A stretch of DNA of 64,000 bases from an uncultured Opitutaceae bacterium. GTDB lineage: Bacteria > Verrucomicrobiota > Verrucomicrobiia > Opitutales > Opitutaceae. The position numbers were made by a program, and so were the translations under genes. The notes beneath the pieces are model-generated. The model made no database searches. It was not told where the DNA came from and worked only from the letters and a program-made list of their open reading frames with translations. How positions within the stretch are numbered: position 1 is the first letter of the stretch; each line of letters begins with the position of its first letter. Shown one piece after another: positions 61,984 through 64,000 of this stretch. The DNA is taken from the NCBI GenBank assembly GCA_903919205.1, contig CAIXHE010000149.1:1-64000 (forward strand), read 5' to 3'.

Positions 61984-63003
61984 CTAGCGGCCGATCACGA
62001 GCACCTCGAACGACCCGGCCTCACCCTTCCTGCGCGGGTGCGGCTGGTCCGCGGTGGGGGCCGGCGCGGGCAGGAACTTGCCCGTCGAGACGAAGACCCT
62101 CCCGGTCTTCTCGTCGATCGTCATCGTTCGCGCCCCGTACGCGGTCGGGACGGTCTGGACCAAGCTGTAGCGGTCCGGCGCGTCCTCGTGCAGGACCGAG
62201 AGCGTGCCCTCGACGCTCGATGTGAAGATGAGCCCCCTCGCCGCGTCGAAGCCGTCGCCGTCCGGGTCCTCCCCGATCGCTGGCGTCGCCACGAGCTTGC
62301 CGCTCGTGCTGTCTACGACGGCGAGCATGCCGTTCCCACCGGACGAAAAAAGGCGGCCATGGGCGGTGTCGATCGCGAGGCCCGTGCCGCCCTCGACCGG
62401 AGCGAGGGGCCACGTGGCCACCGCCTTGAGCGTATGGGTGTCGACGACCTGGATCTCGCTCTTGTCCTCGGTGTTCACGAAGAGCCGGCCCTTGCCGTCG
62501 AAGACCAGGCCCTCGAGCTTCCCCTCGATCGGGACAGTCGCGACCAGCTCGCCCTTGGACGGGTCGATGACCGAGATGCCGCCCGACGTTCCGTTGGCCA
62601 CATACACGCGCTGCGTCTCGGGATCGTACTCGATCGCGTCCGGCTTAACCCCCAGGCCGGCGATCACCTTGACCACCTGCAGGGTCCCCGTGTCGAACTC
62701 GACCACGGTGCGGTCCCCTCCGCAGGTGATGAAGCCGCGCCCGAGTGCGGGCACGATCGCGATCCCGTGCACGCCCTTCGTCGGGGCGATGCTGCCGACC
62801 CGCTTGCCGGTGTCGAGTTCGAGCACGTCGACCTGGGTGCCGTGCGACACGTAGAGGCGACGGGACGCCGAGTCGGCCCGGAGGTAATCGTAGCGCACCT
62901 CGCCGCCGACGGGGTAGTGCGCAAGCACGCGGAGGTCCGCGTCCGCTGCCGCGCAGGTGGAGGCGGACACGACAACGGAAGCGAGCAGGGCCAGGGATTT
63001 CAT
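61984..63003 (-). CDS. Secreted YVTN-type beta-propeller protein
   Basis: The start at 63003 gives 339 residues with a signal peptide (about 1-20). A seven-bladed propeller of YVTN/NHL-like repeats follows, with recurring 'R-YV-NG', 'VIDP-KGELVATV' and 'VVDTHTLKAVATW' strands about every 42 residues. Such proteins often act as extracellular binding or scaffold units; no catalytic motif is visible. A charged C-terminal loop (PRRKGEAGS) ends the protein. It is divergent from xylA across 97 bases. Confidence 0.88.
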   Translation of the reverse strand: MKSLALLASVVVSASTCAAADADLRVLAHYPVGGEVRYDYLRADSASRRLYVSHGTQVDVLELDTGKRVGSIAPTKGVHGIAIVPALGRGFITCGGDRTVVEFDTGTLQVVKVIAGLGVKPDAIEYDPETQRVYVANGTSGGISVIDPSKGELVATVPIEGKLEGLVFDGKGRLFVNTEDKSEIQVVDTHTLKAVATWPLAPVEGGTGLAIDTAHGRLFSSGGNGMLAVVDSTSGKLVATPAIGEDPDGDGFDAARGLIFTSSVEGTLSVLHEDAPDRYSLVQTVPTAYGARTMTIDEKTGRVFVSTGKFLPAPAPTADQPHPRRKGEAGSFEVLVIGR

Positions 63004-63100
63004 GGTCCCAGAGTAGCCCGCCGGGCCCTCCCTGCAAGCCGGCCGGATCCGGAACGAAATCTCGACGGTGGCCCCGGGCCCGTGGTAGGGATCCGGTGCG

Positions 63101-64000
63101 ATGTCGAAAAAATCGAGCCCCACGCATTTTAACGTCCCGCGCATTCCCTTCGAGGGGCCCCGCTCCCCGAACCCGCTTGCATTCCGCCACTACGACCCCG
63201 CCGAGGTGATCGACGGCAGGACGCTGAAGGAGCACATGCGCTTCTCGATCGCCTACTGGCACTCCTTCCGGGGGGTCGGCGGCGACCCCTTCGGCCCGGG
63301 CACGATCCGCAGGCCCTGGGAGGCGGGCAAGGACGCGATCTCGGTCGCCAAGCGCCGCATGGACGCGGCCTTCGAGTTCTTCGTGAAGATCGAGGCGCCC
63401 TTCTGGTGCTTCCACGACCGCGACATCGCCCCGGAGGGGGCCACGCTGGCGGAGTCCAACCGCAACCTGGACGCGGTGGTGGCGCACGCGAAGCAACTGC
63501 AGAAGGCGACGGGCGTGCGCCTGCTCTGGGGCACCGCGAACCTCTTCTCGAACCCCCGCTACATGTGCGGCGCCGCCACGAACCCGGACGCCCATGTCTT
63601 CGCCTACGCCGCGGCGCAGGTGAAGAAGGCGATGGAGGTCACCCACGAGCTGGGCGGAGACGGCTACACGTTCTGGGGCGGGCGCGAGGGCTACGAGACG
63701 CTCCTGAACACGGACCTGAAGCGCGAGCAGGAGCACCTCGCCCGCTTCCTCCACATGGCCGTCGACCACGCCAAGAGCATCGGCTTCAAGGGCCAGTTCT
63801 ACATCGAGCCGAAGCCGAAGGAGCCCACCAAGCACCAGTACGACTTTGACGTTGCGAGCGGGATCGCGTTCCTGCGCACGTTCGGCCTGGAGAAACACCT
63901 CAAGTTCAACATCGAGACCAACCACGCGACGCTCGCCGGGCACACCTTCCAGCACGAGATCGAGGTGGCGGCCTCACAGGGCCTGCTCGGCTCGATCGAC
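63101..64000 (+). CDS. xylA: Xylose isomerase, 5' part (runs off the window)
   Basis: From ATG 63101 an open frame of 300 codons continues to the window edge without a stop. It matches xylose isomerase: '[21 protein letters not shown]' in pieces (about 28-48), '[12 protein letters not shown]'-type catalytic His segment '[15 protein letters not shown]' (about 99-113), '[20 protein letters not shown]' (about 141-160), '[11 protein letters not shown]' (about 190), '[15 protein letters not shown]' (about 234) with the metal-binding Glu and Lys, and '[17 protein letters not shown]' (about 268). The enzyme converts D-xylose to D-xylulose. About 140 residues are missing. No xylB is visible. Confidence 0.96.
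   Translation, partial: MSKKSSPTHFNVPRIPFEGPRSPNPLAFRHYDPAEVIDGRTLKEHMRFSIAYWHSFRGVGGDPFGPGTIRRPWEAGKDAISVAKRRMDAAFEFFVKIEAPFWCFHDRDIAPEGATLAESNRNLDAVVAHAKQLQKATGVRLLWGTANLFSNPRYMCGAATNPDAHVFAYAAAQVKKAMEVTHELGGDGYTFWGGREGYETLLNTDLKREQEHLARFLHMAVDHAKSIGFKGQFYIEPKPKEPTKHQYDFDVASGIAFLRTFGLEKHLKFNIETNHATLAGHTFQHEIEVAASQGLLGSID

Overview
The window looks like a chromosomal segment of a high-GC Gram-negative bacterium, most likely Verrucomicrobiota of the Opitutales/Opitutaceae type. This placement is inference. It rests on outer-membrane lipid-transport genes (Mla, Pqi), a secreted amylolytic enzyme with C-terminal repeats that I associate with extracellular proteins of that group, DUF5069 and CGWS-type glutaredoxin genes, a large LmbE/SSS-symporter operon and bacillithiol genes. 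I see no tRNA, rRNA, insertion sequence, prophage or CRISPR array. Genes are dense, and many junctions are 4-base start/stop overlaps (ATGA, GTGA, TTGA).

Layout. 0-4.5 kb: end of an mlaF-like gene, mlaD-mlaC-mlaA, then a split pqiA and a two-MCE pqiB-like gene, all for lipid traffic across the envelope. 4.5-9.1 kb: O-methyltransferase, a four-PDZ HtrA-like protease with a catalytically dead partner, and a HAD phosphatase. 9.1-17 kb: secreted isoamylase-type enzyme, GH51 arabinofuranosidase, a nucleoside-hydrolase homologue with a damaged metal motif, and a secreted alpha/beta hydrolase. 17-21.6 kb: a two-gene operon for a SIR2-like/TIR protein and a membrane-anchored nSTAND ATPase with TPR-like repeats. 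This is the best candidate here for an uncharacterised immune-type system. 21.8-24.3 kb: a divergent nucleoside-phosphorylase-like gene coupled to a purine permease. 24.3-27.8 kb: DUF2062, DUF393, a DUF1537 sugar-acid kinase and a dicarboxylate symporter. 27.9-32.4 kb: a periplasmic binding protein translationally coupled to a hybrid histidine kinase. 32.7-33.4 kb: an M50 peptidase.

33.5-41.8 kb is one long operon: tandem DUF2911 protein, large LmbE/PIG-L protein, a 44-residue membrane protein, an SSS symporter that reads in frame into a short BshC-like domain, bshB1 and bshA. The last three would complete bacillithiol synthesis if the BshC-like domain is the cysteine-adding enzyme. An 8-G tract at the fusion point suggests that the fusion is either a one-base sequencing artefact or a slippage switch.

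41.8-50.2 kb: a YtrA-like repressor with its own ABC exporter and an operator touching its start codon, an esterase, a repeat-bearing membrane protein, a methyltransferase, a metallophosphoesterase, a lipoprotein, and an AT-rich 650-base gap. 50.2-56.4 kb: a four-gene operon (M28 peptidase, NUP family protein, a kinase-like protein of unknown function, chagasin-like lipoprotein), two small convergent genes and a GreA-like factor. 56.4-64 kb: gltB without gltD, a terminator, glutaredoxin, DUF486 protein, a secreted YVTN propeller and the 5' part of xylA, which runs off the end.
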